From: Cellulomonas alba
Lineage (GTDB): Bacteria > Actinomycetota > Actinomycetes > Actinomycetales > Cellulomonadaceae
Assembly (NCBI RefSeq): GCF_030362835.1
Contig: NZ_JAUCGQ010000001.1
Location: 930,001-994,000 of the forward strand
Direction: 5' to 3'
Length of the DNA: 64,000 nt
The notes under the pieces were generated by a model. It ran no database searches. It was not told the origin of the DNA and saw only the letters and a list, made by a program, of their open reading frames with translations. Of the stretch, positions 1 through 8,384 are shown one piece after another. The stretch's first letter is position 1, and each line of letters starts with the position of its first letter. The position numbers and the translations under genes were made by a program.

Positions 1-543
1 CACTTCCGAGACGTAAATGCGAGGCGACGAAGCGATCAGCCGAATCAACTCGTCGACATCGCTCGCGACCTTCTCCGTCCTTTGCCGCACGTCCGCCAGC
101 ACCGAGTCCTTCAGCACGACACCCTGCGACACGTCTCTTGCGAGATCGACCTGCCGCTTCTGAACGGCCGTTAACTGATCGATGACCAGCGGCAGCTCAG
201 CTCTCGCTCGCTCACGCGCGGCAAGATGATCGGCCACACCTGGACTGGCGGTCGCGGGGCGCCCGGGCCACCCTTCTCTCAAGGCCTCGATCTGCTCCGG
301 CGAATACCGCAGCGCGTTTGCGGCCAGAGCCTCAGTAATGGATCTGAGCTGACGCTCATACCCCTCCGACGATGCCGAGAGAATGTCGAGACTTATTTTC
401 TGCGATTCGAGCCTCATTTTTTGAACCGAAGCGCCCTCGGTGCGATTGCGGCCAATCTCGCGCGATACGGACACAATTGCCAGCCCGACAAAAAGCACCC
501 AGCCAAGCCATGCGGGCGCGCCGGGCGGGAGTGCCAAGTCCAT
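1..543 (-). CDS. Truncated membrane-anchored coiled-coil protein, function unknown
   Basis: The frame is open from an ATG at 543 to the left edge, so 181 N-terminal residues are visible and the C-terminus is outside the window. After a short Pro/Ala N-terminus, one hydrophobic segment (about residues 12-30, WLGWVLFVGLAIVSV) looks like a membrane anchor. It is followed by charged, Gln/Glu/Arg-rich helical sequence likely to form a coiled coil in the cytoplasm. Codon use is less GC-rich in third positions than in genes right of 2595, as in the next gene, which suggests acquired DNA. I do not recognise the family. Being open to the edge with a sensible topology, it is probably a real gene. Confidence 0.6.
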   Translation of the reverse strand, partial: MDLALPPGAPAWLGWVLFVGLAIVSVSREIGRNRTEGASVQKMRLESQKISLDILSASSEGYERQLRSITEALAANALRYSPEQIEALREGWPGRPATASPGVADHLAARERARAELPLVIDQLTAVQKRQVDLARDVSQGVVLKDSVLADVRQRTEKVASDVDELIRLIASSPRIYVSEV

Positions 544-1274
544 GGGCGGAGGCTACCTGCGGGCCAGGCAGGAACGTATCGACTTGGCGGTCGCTCGCTC
601 ACTGCCCCTTCGTGCTCAGCCGGCCGGACGTGCCTGCGCTTGATCGGTTCAGACCGGCGACCGGCCTCCTTAGCGTCAACGCTGCGAACGCCTGCGACAT
701 GCGCGCGGCGGACTATACGTGAGGAGTGTCGAACCGCTTTGAGGCCATTAGCCGCGCCGTAGCGGCCGACCTTGGCCCCAGCCCGACATGCAGCCTCAGC
801 TGCGGCAGGTTGCGGATCGCCTGCTGGCCCAGCTATGCCCGTGGTATTCACAGGTCGATGGGATCCAACAACGCATCCGCCGTTCTGAGCGGCAGCGGGG
901 ACATAACGGCGAGGACTGTCCTCGGGTCGACAGACGACACGATCACGCACGACTCCGCACGCGAAGTTCCGATAAAGGGCGGCCGGGCGCCCGTTCGTTC
1001 GCTATGCCTCTGGCTCCCCTGGCAGCCGAGGCACGCGTTGTGAGTTCGAAGGACGCAGCGGGTGTGCACCGCCTCACCGCCGGCGGCCATCCGCTCGTCG
1101 GGCCTGACCGTGCGGCTGCTCGCCTCAGCACCCGCTGTCCGCGATTGAGGACTGCGCTCCACCGAGGTCCAAGCCTCGCCACACGCGGGTGCTAGACCGC
1201 GCAGCCCTCCGGACCTGGGGTCCGCTATCGGGTGGACGCGTCAGCGCACGTCCGAGTCACGTTGCTATTTCAAG
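544..1274. other. Gene-poor stretch
   Basis: These 731 bases lie between two leftward genes and contain several overlapping open frames on both strands. None has a recognisable protein, a good ribosome site or the strong third-position GC bias of the rest of the window. I see no tRNA, no insertion sequence and no tandem repeat. Base composition is less GC-rich than the rest of the window, fitting degraded or acquired DNA. A short unrecognised gene cannot be excluded. Confidence 0.5.
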
Positions 1275-2144
1275 TCAGGGCGGTGGCCCTGCGCTCGGGC
1301 GCGGGCGCCCAAACTGGTCGGCACTTGCACCGAAGTGGGTTTCCGCGCCGTAGGAAGCGAACGCAGGGCACACCGTCGCCGGGCCGTACATGCTCACAAC
1401 GTCACCCTCAGACTGGACGAGCGAGAATGCTGACACCTCGACGATCGGTTCTCGGACGAGCCCCACGCCAAACTCACCACTGCCGACCGCGACCTTGGGG
1501 AGGACAGCGACGGAGACGTCTGGGCTGATTGCGTCATTGGTCGAGGCGGCCTCGCGAATGAGCCGCACCATCAGGTCCAAGATTCCTCGCATCCGTCCCG
1601 GACGGGCCTTTCGGTAGTGCGCGACCCATTTCCGATATTTCGTCGCTAGCTCGTCATGGCCCGGCGGTACCGTGCGAAGGAGAAACGGATGATCTCCAAG
1701 CGGATAGCGCTCGACACGGAAATCATTCTGCGGCTGCCAGCGGCCGGTCGGGCCCAGCGCGTTGCTAATCGAGAACGCCACGGGAACGAGCACCTCCGGA
1801 TCCTCGAGGTTATTGAGGAAACCAACCGCAAGGTACGCATGGCCGCGTTGCTTGACCTTCAGTCGCCGCATGTTCCGAATTCGCTGCTCCGTAATGCGTG
1901 CGATGGTGGCGAGGTATTCGGACACAGGCAGACCGGTCAGCACTCTGACGATAAACTCGTCGGTCCGCAGGCCGTCGAATCTCGCGAAACCGGTGTACCC
2001 AACTAGGAGGTGCCCACACAGAAGGAGCGCCTTGTTCTCGACGTCCTCGTACTGCGATCTAGCGCCGCCAAGGTTCCAAGTTATGCGCCGATCGGAGGCT
2101 ATCACCGCATAGTCCTTGTCCAGATATGCGACTATTAGCGTCAT
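1275..2144 (-). CDS. Proteasome/HslV-like Ntn-hydrolase fold protein (putative)
   Basis: With the ATG at 2144 the protein is 289 residues and begins MTLIVAYLDKDYAVIASDRR. Removing Met exposes Thr1, and an Asp falls exactly at position 17 (ASD), matching the Thr1/Asp17 layout of proteasome beta subunits and HslV. A Lys in VENKALLL at about 37 may correspond to the proteasomal Lys33 with a small insertion. The next part (GHLLVGYTGFARFDGLRTDEF) also resembles the second strand and helix of that fold. The last 25 residues are Pro/Gly-rich and probably disordered. No partner ATPase is nearby. An upstream in-frame start at 2189 would bury the Thr, so 2144 is preferred. The fold assignment is by motif only; the substrate is unknown. 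Confidence 0.6.
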   Translation of the reverse strand: MTLIVAYLDKDYAVIASDRRITWNLGGARSQYEDVENKALLLCGHLLVGYTGFARFDGLRTDEFIVRVLTGLPVSEYLATIARITEQRIRNMRRLKVKQRGHAYLAVGFLNNLEDPEVLVPVAFSISNALGPTGRWQPQNDFRVERYPLGDHPFLLRTVPPGHDELATKYRKWVAHYRKARPGRMRGILDLMVRLIREAASTNDAISPDVSVAVLPKVAVGSGEFGVGLVREPIVEVSAFSLVQSEGDVVSMYGPATVCPAFASYGAETHFGASADQFGRPRPSAGPPP

Positions 2145-2339
2145 GGGGGCCGCCATGGGGTCGGATGCGCGGGATGACAGACGGTGCATTACCAGCTAGC
2201 GCCGTTAGGGACGGTAGCCTGTCGCGTGCACCAGGCTGTGTGGGCGACGGCGCAGGTTGGGAGCGCGGTGGAGACGGGCTGCTACCTACGCATTCGGTGA
2301 GGCAGTCGCTTCGTGGGCGCGGATGGTCGGCAGACGGGG

Positions 2340-2376
2340 CGACGCCCCGCCCCCCGACGACGGGGACGGGGCGTCG
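2340..2376. repeat. GC-rich hairpin in the 2145-2594 gene-free interval
   Basis: The arms CGACGCCCCG (2340-2349) and CGGGGCGTCG (2367-2376) are perfect inverted repeats, extended by CCCC/GGGG after one bulged base. It sits in a 450-base interval between divergent genes, so it is not an obvious terminator for either. A smaller repeat CCGATC/GATCGG lies near 2483-2503. I see no protein gene or tRNA in this interval. Confidence 0.5.
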
Positions 2377-2594
2377 AACCTCAGGAGTCGTCTCGCCGGC
2401 ACGAGGCGTGGCGTGCTCCTCGACCCTGACGGGCCGGCCCGGCTCTCGCACGGACCCTTGCACTCGGTCTGATCCCGCAAACCGGCCGATCGCAGCTCGT
2501 GATCGGCTGTCACGATTGTCCACGTGATCCCACGCGCGCGCATCCGGAACGCAATCCGAAGGCCAGCGGTTCGCCAAGTCCAGGGCTCGGCGGC

Positions 2595-3569
2595 ATGACC
2601 AGCGCCGATGCGGGTGCGGAATCGCGTCGCGAAGCGATCCGGGTGCCGATGGACCCCGCGCCGCTCCTGGCGTCGCTCGTGGCGCACGCCGTCCCGGGCG
2701 TCGAGGAGGTCACGATCGACTCGCACGACGCGCTGGGCCCGGCCACGGGAACGGTGCGCCGGCTGCTGCACGTCGGCGGCCGGCTCGTGCCGGTCACCGC
2801 GACGCTCGGGCACGACGTCGTGACGATGGCCGTCGAGACCGCCGTCGAGACCGCCGTCGAGCCCGCCGTCGAGCCGTCGCCCAAGCCTGCCGGGGCGCCG
2901 CCGACGCCGGTCGTCGGCGCCCCCGAGGCGGCGGAGCTGCGCGCCGCGGCGACCCGCTGGTTCGGGCTCGACGACGAGCCGGCGGCCGTCGCGGCGGGGC
3001 TCGCGGGCGACCCGCTGCTCGGCCCGCTCGTGACGCGCCGCCCCGCGCTGCGGGTCCTCGGGCACCTCGACGGCTTCGAGGCGGCGGTCGCGACCGTGCT
3101 CGGCCAGCAGGTGTCTCTCGCAGCGGCTCGCGTCTTCACCGGTCGCCTCGCCGCTGCGTACGGCACCGCGGGCTCCGGTGGCCTGGTCGCCTTCCCACGG
3201 CCCGACCGGCTCGCCGCTGCCGACGCCGCCGAGGTGCAGCAGGCCGTCCGCATCACCGCCGCGCGAGCCCGCACGATCGTCGGGCTGGCCGCCGCGTGCG
3301 CGGACGGGCTCGTGCTGCGCCCCGGCGTCGACCCGGCCTCCACCCGTGCGCGCCTGCTCGCGCTCCCCGGCATCGGCCCGTGGACCGCGGACTACCTCGC
3401 GCTGCGCGTGCTCGCCGACCGCGACGCGTTCCCGTCGGGCGATCTCGTGCTCCGGCGCGCGCTCGGCGTCACGACGCCGCTCGAGGCGGAGGCGGCGGGT
3501 CGCGCGTGGCGGCCGTGGCGCGCGTACGCGACGGTTCACCTCTGGACGAACCGCGTCTACGGCCTGTGA
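2595..3569 (+). CDS. alkA: DNA-3-methyladenine glycosylase II (AlkA type)
   Basis: This 324-residue protein resembles E. coli AlkA throughout. It has an N-terminal TBP-like domain, a Glu/Val/Thr repeat linker near residues 78-93, then the helix-hairpin-helix core. The core shows GFEAAVATVLGQQVS, the hairpin LPGIGPWTADYLALR and the catalytic aspartate in SGDLVLRR (about D283), followed by WRPWRAYATVHLW. It should flip out and excise alkylated purines. Many actinobacteria fuse this domain to Ada; here it stands alone. The start at 2595 is supported only by a weak GGGCTCGG site. An ATG at 2649 also fits, since AlkA homology begins there. Confidence 0.92.
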   Translation: MTSADAGAESRREAIRVPMDPAPLLASLVAHAVPGVEEVTIDSHDALGPATGTVRRLLHVGGRLVPVTATLGHDVVTMAVETAVETAVEPAVEPSPKPAGAPPTPVVGAPEAAELRAAATRWFGLDDEPAAVAAGLAGDPLLGPLVTRRPALRVLGHLDGFEAAVATVLGQQVSLAAARVFTGRLAAAYGTAGSGGLVAFPRPDRLAAADAAEVQQAVRITAARARTIVGLAAACADGLVLRPGVDPASTRARLLALPGIGPWTADYLALRVLADRDAFPSGDLVLRRALGVTTPLEAEAAGRAWRPWRAYATVHLWTNRVYGL

Positions 3570-3670
3570 GTCACCCGGAAGGGGCCTGGACGGCGACGAT
3601 CGGATGACGCGACCGTCACGATTGCGCCACGCCGGACCCATGGCACGACCAGCGCTTCTACCGTCCCACC

Positions 3671-4777
3671 ATGACCTCGACGACGAGCTCTTCCCGTGGC
3701 CCGCGGCTCCGCGCCGCCGCCGCGGCGGCCCTGCTCCTCGCGGCGCTCCTCGCCGGCTGCAGCGCGAGCGGCGGTGCCGACTCCAGCAGCGGGTCCGCCG
3801 CGCAGGCGCCGGAACCGGCGTCCGACGGGGGCAAGGCCGCCGACGGCTCGGTCGGAGGCGTCGAGCGGGACGCCGCGGCGCAGCAGGCCGAGGCGCGGCA
3901 GGTGATCCAGACCGGCACGGTCGCCGTCACCGTCTCGGACCCGCGGGCGGCCGCCGACCAGGTGGTCGCGTTCGTCGAGGGCGCGGGCGGACGCGTCGAC
4001 GACCGGTCCGAGCACGCCTCGCGCGACGACGGCGCCACGTCGGCGTCGCTCACGGTCCGCGTTCCCGCCGACAAGGTCACCGCCACCGTCGACCACCTGC
4101 GCGGCCTCGGCAAGATCGGCTCGGTCGACCTCAAGGCCGATGACGTGACGGGCACCGCGCAGGACCTCGACGCGCGCATCGCCGCGATGAAGGTCTCGGT
4201 CGCGCGGCTCGAGGACCTGATGGCGCGCGCCACGACGACCAAGGACCTGCTCGAGGCCGAGGGCACGCTGTCCGAGCGCCAGGCGAGCCTCGAGCAGCTG
4301 CAGTCCCAGCGCGCGCTGCTCGCGGACCAGGTCGCGCTCTCCACCCTGACCATCACGCTCGACCCCCCGGGGGCGGTGCCCGCGGCGAGCGACAACCCGC
4401 GCTCGTTCTGGGACGGCCTCCAGGTCGGCTGGCAGTCGCTCGTCGCGGCCGTGAAGGGCATCGTCGTGGTGCTCGCGGTGCTGCTGCCCTGGCTGGCGTT
4501 CGCGGGCGCGATCGCCGCGCTCGTGGTCGCGGCCGTCCGGTGGCGCCGGCGGCGCCGGCCCCCCGTCACGGTGGCTCCGCGGCCCGGCGGCGTCGCGATG
4601 GCGCCCGCCGGCGTGGTGCCGTCCTACCCCGTGCCCCCGGCCACGGGTGCCGCGCACCACGCACCGTCCGCGCCGCCCGTGCCGTCCGCGCCGCCCGTGC
4701 CGCCCGCGTCGTCCGTCCCGCCTGCGCCGCCCACGCCGCCCGCCGCCCGTCCGGTCGACCCGGATCCCGAGGACTGA
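3671..4777 (+). CDS. DUF4349 lipoprotein with C-terminal membrane anchor
   Basis: The 368-residue protein has a lipoprotein signal with lipobox LAGC (Cys30), then a Ser/Gly-rich linker. A DUF4349-type domain follows (VIQTGTVAVTVSDPRAAADQ through SVDLKADDVTGTAQDLDARI), then a coiled coil (about residues 170-220) and one hydrophobic helix (about 260-295). An Arg-rich cytoplasmic stop and a Pro/Val/Ala-rich tail end it. The family is surface-located with no established biochemical role. It starts 101 bases after alkA and is probably a separate unit. The proline-rich tail is encoded by near-repeats (GCCGTCCGCGCCGCCCGT) that may vary between strains. Confidence 0.85.
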   Translation: MTSTTSSSRGPRLRAAAAAALLLAALLAGCSASGGADSSSGSAAQAPEPASDGGKAADGSVGGVERDAAAQQAEARQVIQTGTVAVTVSDPRAAADQVVAFVEGAGGRVDDRSEHASRDDGATSASLTVRVPADKVTATVDHLRGLGKIGSVDLKADDVTGTAQDLDARIAAMKVSVARLEDLMARATTTKDLLEAEGTLSERQASLEQLQSQRALLADQVALSTLTITLDPPGAVPAASDNPRSFWDGLQVGWQSLVAAVKGIVVVLAVLLPWLAFAGAIAALVVAAVRWRRRRRPPVTVAPRPGGVAMAPAGVVPSYPVPPATGAAHHAPSAPPVPSAPPVPPASSVPPAPPTPPAARPVDPDPED

Positions 4778-4879
4778 CACCGGCCACGGACGCACGCACG
4801 GCGCGGCCGACGGCCTCGCCCCTGGTGTCGACCGAGGGCGGGGTCGTCGACCGTGCCGGCCCGGCGCGCGGACCGGACG

Positions 4880-5875
4880 TCAGAACACGCGGTACGCGAT
4901 CTCCGCGGGAGCCTCGAGCAGGGCCCTGATCTCGTCGTCCAGCTGGACGAGCGTGAGCGACGCGCCCGCCATGTCGAGCGACGTGCAGTACTCGCCCACG
5001 TACGAGCGGCCGACGGTGACGCCCTGCGCCGCGAGCTTCTCGTGCGCGATGCCGTAGAGCAGGTACAGCTCCGAGATCGGCGTGCCACCGAGCCCGTTGA
5101 TCATCAGCGCGACGTCGTCGCCGCTCGCGTACGGCAGGTCCGGCACCACGGCGCCGAGCAGCTCGTCCACGATCTCGTCGGCGGAGACGAGCTTCGCGCG
5201 CCGCCGGCCGGGCTCGCCGTGGATGCCCACCCCGACCTCCATCTCGTCGTCCCCGAGCTGGAACAGCGGCGAGCCCTTCGCGGGCGGGGTGCACGGCGTG
5301 AGCGCGATGCCCATGGTCCGCGTCACCGAGTTGACCTTCTCGCCGATGCGGACGAGCTCGTCGAGGTCGGCGCCCTGCTCGGACGCGGCGCCGACGGCCT
5401 TCATCACGAAGAAGTTCCCCGCGACGCCGCGTCGGCCCACGGTCCACGTCGAGTCCTGCACCGCGACGTCGTCGTTGATGAACAGCGTCCGGACGTCGAG
5501 CCCCTCCGCCTCGGCGAGCTCGGACGCCATCTCGAACGCCATCTTGTCGCCCGTGTAGTTGTTGACCAGCAGCAGCACGCCCTTGTCGGACGCGACGAGC
5601 TTGGCGGTCTCGAGCACGTACTCCATCGGCGGGGCGGCGAACACGTCGCCGGGGCAGGCCGCGTCGAGCATGCCCTTGCCGACCACCATGACGTGCGCCG
5701 GCTCGTGACCCGAGCCCGAGCCCTGCACGATCGACACCTTGTCGTGGCTGGGCGCGTCGGCCCGCATGATCAGGTTGTACTCGGGCACGTACTTCAGGGT
5801 GTCCGGGTTGGCGAGCGCGATGCCCTTGAGCATCTCGGGGACGAAGTTCTTGGGGTCGTTCACGAACTTCTTCAT
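4880..5875 (-). CDS. dhaK: Dihydroxyacetone kinase substrate-binding subunit DhaK
   Basis: The 331-residue DhaK carries the residues that bind dihydroxyacetone-type substrates: His57 in GSGSGHEP, Asp110 in NYTGD, and His219 in VGIHGEPG, which forms the covalent hemiaminal in known DhaK proteins. It is the last gene of the aldolase-HAD-DhaL-DhaK operon, 77 bases after dhaL. The start at 5875 has a GGAGG site eight bases upstream; the GTG at 5890 would contain that site. PTS-type systems need DhaM and ATP-type enzymes are usually fused K-L proteins. Here K and L are separate and no DhaM is in the window. Its true substrate may be a larger ketose. Confidence 0.93.
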   Translation of the reverse strand: MKKFVNDPKNFVPEMLKGIALANPDTLKYVPEYNLIMRADAPSHDKVSIVQGSGSGHEPAHVMVVGKGMLDAACPGDVFAAPPMEYVLETAKLVASDKGVLLLVNNYTGDKMAFEMASELAEAEGLDVRTLFINDDVAVQDSTWTVGRRGVAGNFFVMKAVGAASEQGADLDELVRIGEKVNSVTRTMGIALTPCTPPAKGSPLFQLGDDEMEVGVGIHGEPGRRRAKLVSADEIVDELLGAVVPDLPYASGDDVALMINGLGGTPISELYLLYGIAHEKLAAQGVTVGRSYVGEYCTSLDMAGASLTLVQLDDEIRALLEAPAEIAYRVF

Positions 5876-5952
5876 GCTCGATGCCTCCACAGCGTCGTTC
5901 GGGTGTTACCTGGCCCCGCGTCGCCCCCGGGCGCGGTGGAGCAGGGCACGCG

Positions 5953-6579
5953 TCACCAGGTCTCGGCGACGCGTTCCGCGAGGACGGCGACCGCGACGGC
6001 TCCCGGGTCGACGGACCCGATGCTGCGCTCGCCGGTGTACGACGCGCGGCCGCGGCGCGCCTGCAGCTCCTTCGTGGCCTCGGCGGCCGCGCGGGCGGTC
6101 GTCGCGGCGGCCTTGGCGACCGCGTCCGCGTCGTCGCCCGCAGCGAGCCGGGCCTCGATCGTGTCCGTCATCGGTACGAGCGCGTCGAGCAGCGTCTTCT
6201 CGCCGACCTCGGCGCCGCCGCGCGCCTTGATCCCCTCGACCGCGGCACGGAGCATCGCGACGAGGTCGTCGCCGCTCACGGCGTCCTTGCCCTTGACGAC
6301 GCCCGCGGCGCGCAGGAACGCGGTGCCCCAGATCGGGCCGGACGTCCCGCCGATGCGGCCGCTCATCGTGACCGCGACCTTCTGCAGGAACGTGCCGGCG
6401 TCCGACCGGTCGTACGCGTCCCACCCCGCGAGCACGTTCTCGAAGCCGCGCGCCAGCGAGTAGCCGAAGTCGCCGTCGCCGACCACCGAGTCGAGGTCGC
6501 CGAAGTACGTCTCGTTCGCGACGCACGTCTCGGCGATCGTCCGCACCACGGACTCGACGCGCTCCTGTCCGGTCGTCAT
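5953..6579 (-). CDS. dhaL: Dihydroxyacetone kinase nucleotide-binding subunit DhaL
   Basis: The 208-residue protein has the DhaL fold. The three metal-binding aspartates fall at D30, D35 and D37 (LDSVVGDGDFG), the same positions as in E. coli DhaL. The usual GDGDHG motif reads GDGDFG, with Phe38 replacing His. The glycine-rich GRIGGTSGPIWG segment that caps the nucleotide phosphates is present. The ATG overlaps the stop of the upstream HAD gene by four bases (ATGA), implying translational coupling. It should carry the nucleotide (ADP/ATP) that transfers phosphate to the substrate held by DhaK. The source of phosphate (ATP or an unlinked DhaM) cannot be told from sequence. Confidence 0.9.
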   Translation of the reverse strand: MTTGQERVESVVRTIAETCVANETYFGDLDSVVGDGDFGYSLARGFENVLAGWDAYDRSDAGTFLQKVAVTMSGRIGGTSGPIWGTAFLRAAGVVKGKDAVSGDDLVAMLRAAVEGIKARGGAEVGEKTLLDALVPMTDTIEARLAAGDDADAVAKAAATTARAAAEATKELQARRGRASYTGERSIGSVDPGAVAVAVLAERVAETW

Positions 6580-7367
6580 CGTGCCTCCAGCTCGAGCAGG
6601 CGTTGCAGGTGGTCGATCGTGACCTCGGTGCCCACGCGCAGGCCGTGGGGGTTGGCGAGGACGGTGGCGGGCGTGCCGTCGAGGTCGCCCAGCGAGCTGA
6701 CGACGAGCGCGGCGCCCGTGAAGTCGTCGTCGGCGGTGTACGAGCTGACGGTGACGACGGTCGTCAGCCCGCCGTCGGTGGCGCGGGCCGCGGCCACGCC
6801 GTTGCCGCTGTCCTCGACGACCACGACGTCCGCGGGGTCCACGCCGAGCTCGCGCACGGCGAGCTCGTAGATGTCGGGCGCGGGCTTCTTGGCCGGCACG
6901 ACGTCGCCCGCGAACACCGCGAACTGCGCGGCGCGCGTGGCGCCGACAGCGTGCTCGAGCACCGCGCGCACGGACGGCTCGGCCGACGTCGACGCCACCG
7001 CGAGCAGCCACCCGGCGTCCGCGGCCTCGTGCACGATCCGCGCGATCCCGGGCCGCGCGGGCAGGCGCCCGGCCGCGACCATCGACGTGTACAGCGCCGT
7101 CTTGTCGCGGTGCCACGTGGCGAGCAGCTCGCGCTGCGCGTCGGGGTCGGTGGGCAGCCCCGCACGCTGCACGAGGTCCGCGTCGTCGAACAGCGTCGCC
7201 ATCCGCTCCTTGCCGCCGCCGATCCGCAGCAGGTGCCCGTACTCCTCCTCCGACCAGCGCACCGGCAGCCCGTGGCCCGCGAACACCTGGTTGAACGCGG
7301 GCAGGTGCCCGTCGCGCTCGGTGTCGGCGAGGACGCCGTCGCAGTCGAAGACGAGCGCGTGCGTCAT
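6576..7367 (-). CDS. HAD-superfamily phosphatase, CbbY-like
   Basis: The 263-residue HAD protein has the nucleophile motif FDCDGVLADTE, a cap with the GGKERM signature seen in CbbY-type phosphatases, motif II as VASTS, lysine motif KKPAPDIYELA and acidic motif VVEDSGNG. CbbY proteins dephosphorylate the pentulose bisphosphate XuBP at C1, so a sugar-bisphosphate or ketose-1-phosphate substrate is plausible; this is inference. The gene overlaps both neighbours by four bases (aldolase stop/HAD start at 7364-7367, HAD stop/dhaL start at 6576-6579). It could clear a dead-end phosphorylated intermediate or act in the main route. Confidence 0.88.
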   Translation of the reverse strand: MTHALVFDCDGVLADTERDGHLPAFNQVFAGHGLPVRWSEEEYGHLLRIGGGKERMATLFDDADLVQRAGLPTDPDAQRELLATWHRDKTALYTSMVAAGRLPARPGIARIVHEAADAGWLLAVASTSAEPSVRAVLEHAVGATRAAQFAVFAGDVVPAKKPAPDIYELAVRELGVDPADVVVVEDSGNGVAAARATDGGLTTVVTVSSYTADDDFTGAALVVSSLGDLDGTPATVLANPHGLRVGTEVTIDHLQRLLELEAR

Positions 7368-8260
7368 CGGGCGCCGCCCGCCCTCGTGATCGCCGCGGCG
7401 GCCTCGCGCCCGTGGCCGGACGCGCGGAACTCGTCGAGGTGCGTGCCGACCGCCTCCTGCACGGCCTTGCCGATGTCGCGGAACATCGACGGCGGGTCCC
7501 ACTTGCCGTTCGCGCGCGCCCACGCCAGGTGCTGCTCGGCCGAGCGCATGTACGACGTCTTCACGGCGGTCGAGATGTTGATCTTGGAGACGCCCGCGTC
7601 GATGAACGTCCGGAAGTCCTGCTCGGACAGGCCGGTGCCACCGTGGAGCACGATCTGCCGGTCCGTCAGCGCGGCGAGCTCGCGCACCCGGTCGGGGCGC
7701 AGCACGGGCGTCGCCTTGTACTCGCCGTGCGCCGTGCCGAGCTGCGGCGCGAGCAGGTCGACGCCCGTCCGCTCGGCGACCTCGGCCAGCTGCTCGACGG
7801 TGTAGGCGTGCAGCGCGACGTCCGAGCCGACGCCGTCCTCCACGCCGATGATGTTCTCGAGCTCGGACTCGACGTCGACCCCCGCGGCGTGCGCCTGCGC
7901 GACGACCTCGGCCGTCTCGCGCTCCGCCGTCGCGAGGTCGCGGTCCGACGCGTCGAACAGCACCGACGACCACCCGGCGGCGACCACGTCGTCGATCACC
8001 GCGCGGTCCGGGCAGTGGTCGAGGTGCAGCGCGACGGGTACGGGCTGGTCGGCGGACGCGAGCCGCGCGATCGTCGTGACGAGCTCGGTGCCGATCGACC
8101 GGACCGTCTTGACGGAGACCTGGACGATGAGCGGGGCGTCCTTCTCGACCGCCGCCGCGACGACCGCCCGGATGCTGAGGTCGTCGAGGATGTTGACCGC
8201 AGGCACGGCGTACCCGTGCTCCCGCGCGTGCCGGGTGAGCGTCAGCGTCGACGCGAACAT
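7364..8260 (-). CDS. Class II ketose-bisphosphate aldolase family protein
   Basis: The 298-residue protein belongs to the FbaA/GatY/KbaY class II aldolases. It has AVPAVNILDD at the N-terminus, metal ligands in LHLDHCPD (His after HLD) and LLAPQLGTAHGEYK, the HGGTG phosphate-binding loop, and KINISTAVK near the C-terminus. Such enzymes split ketose phosphates into DHAP and an aldehyde. It is the first gene of the operon and lies 124 bases from the divergent GntR gene. Its pairing with a DhaK/DhaL kinase suggests that the kinase makes a ketose 1-phosphate which this enzyme then cleaves. The substrate is not determined. Confidence 0.88.
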   Translation of the reverse strand: MFASTLTLTRHAREHGYAVPAVNILDDLSIRAVVAAAVEKDAPLIVQVSVKTVRSIGTELVTTIARLASADQPVPVALHLDHCPDRAVIDDVVAAGWSSVLFDASDRDLATAERETAEVVAQAHAAGVDVESELENIIGVEDGVGSDVALHAYTVEQLAEVAERTGVDLLAPQLGTAHGEYKATPVLRPDRVRELAALTDRQIVLHGGTGLSEQDFRTFIDAGVSKINISTAVKTSYMRSAEQHLAWARANGKWDPPSMFRDIGKAVQEAVGTHLDEFRASGHGREAAAAITRAGGAR

Positions 8261-8309
8261 CTCGACCTCCGGGATCCCGGCGGCGAGGCCGTCCGCTTCG
8301 TCCGGATCC

Positions 8310-8347
8310 GGTGGCAGTCTAGACAGGTCTACTCATGTCGGGCCACC
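8310..8347. promoter_or_regulatory. GntR/HutC-type operator between the aldolase operon and its regulator
   Basis: A perfect palindrome GTCTAGAC (8317-8324) is the core of many GntR/HutC-family operators (for example the DasR box). It is followed at once by a second, imperfect half-site AGGTCTAC, and the region is flanked by GGTGGC (8310-8315) and GCCACC (8342-8347). Its place in the divergent promoter region fits autoregulation and control of the operon by the adjacent regulator. Confidence 0.65.
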
Positions 8348-8384
8348 GATGTGGAACGATGCCCGTCGACCCGGGGAGGTGGCG

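Noticed and set aside
226..950. Overlapping open frames of up to 178 codons on both strands
   Set aside because: Low-complexity translations rich in Arg, Pro and Ala, no family motifs, no ribosome sites, and they overlap the better-supported minus-strand membrane gene or empty DNA.
2126..2527. Plus-strand frame of 133 codons before alkA
   Set aside because: The translation is Arg/Pro/Gly-rich without recognisable motifs, overlaps the start of the Ntn-like gene and includes the hairpin at 2340.
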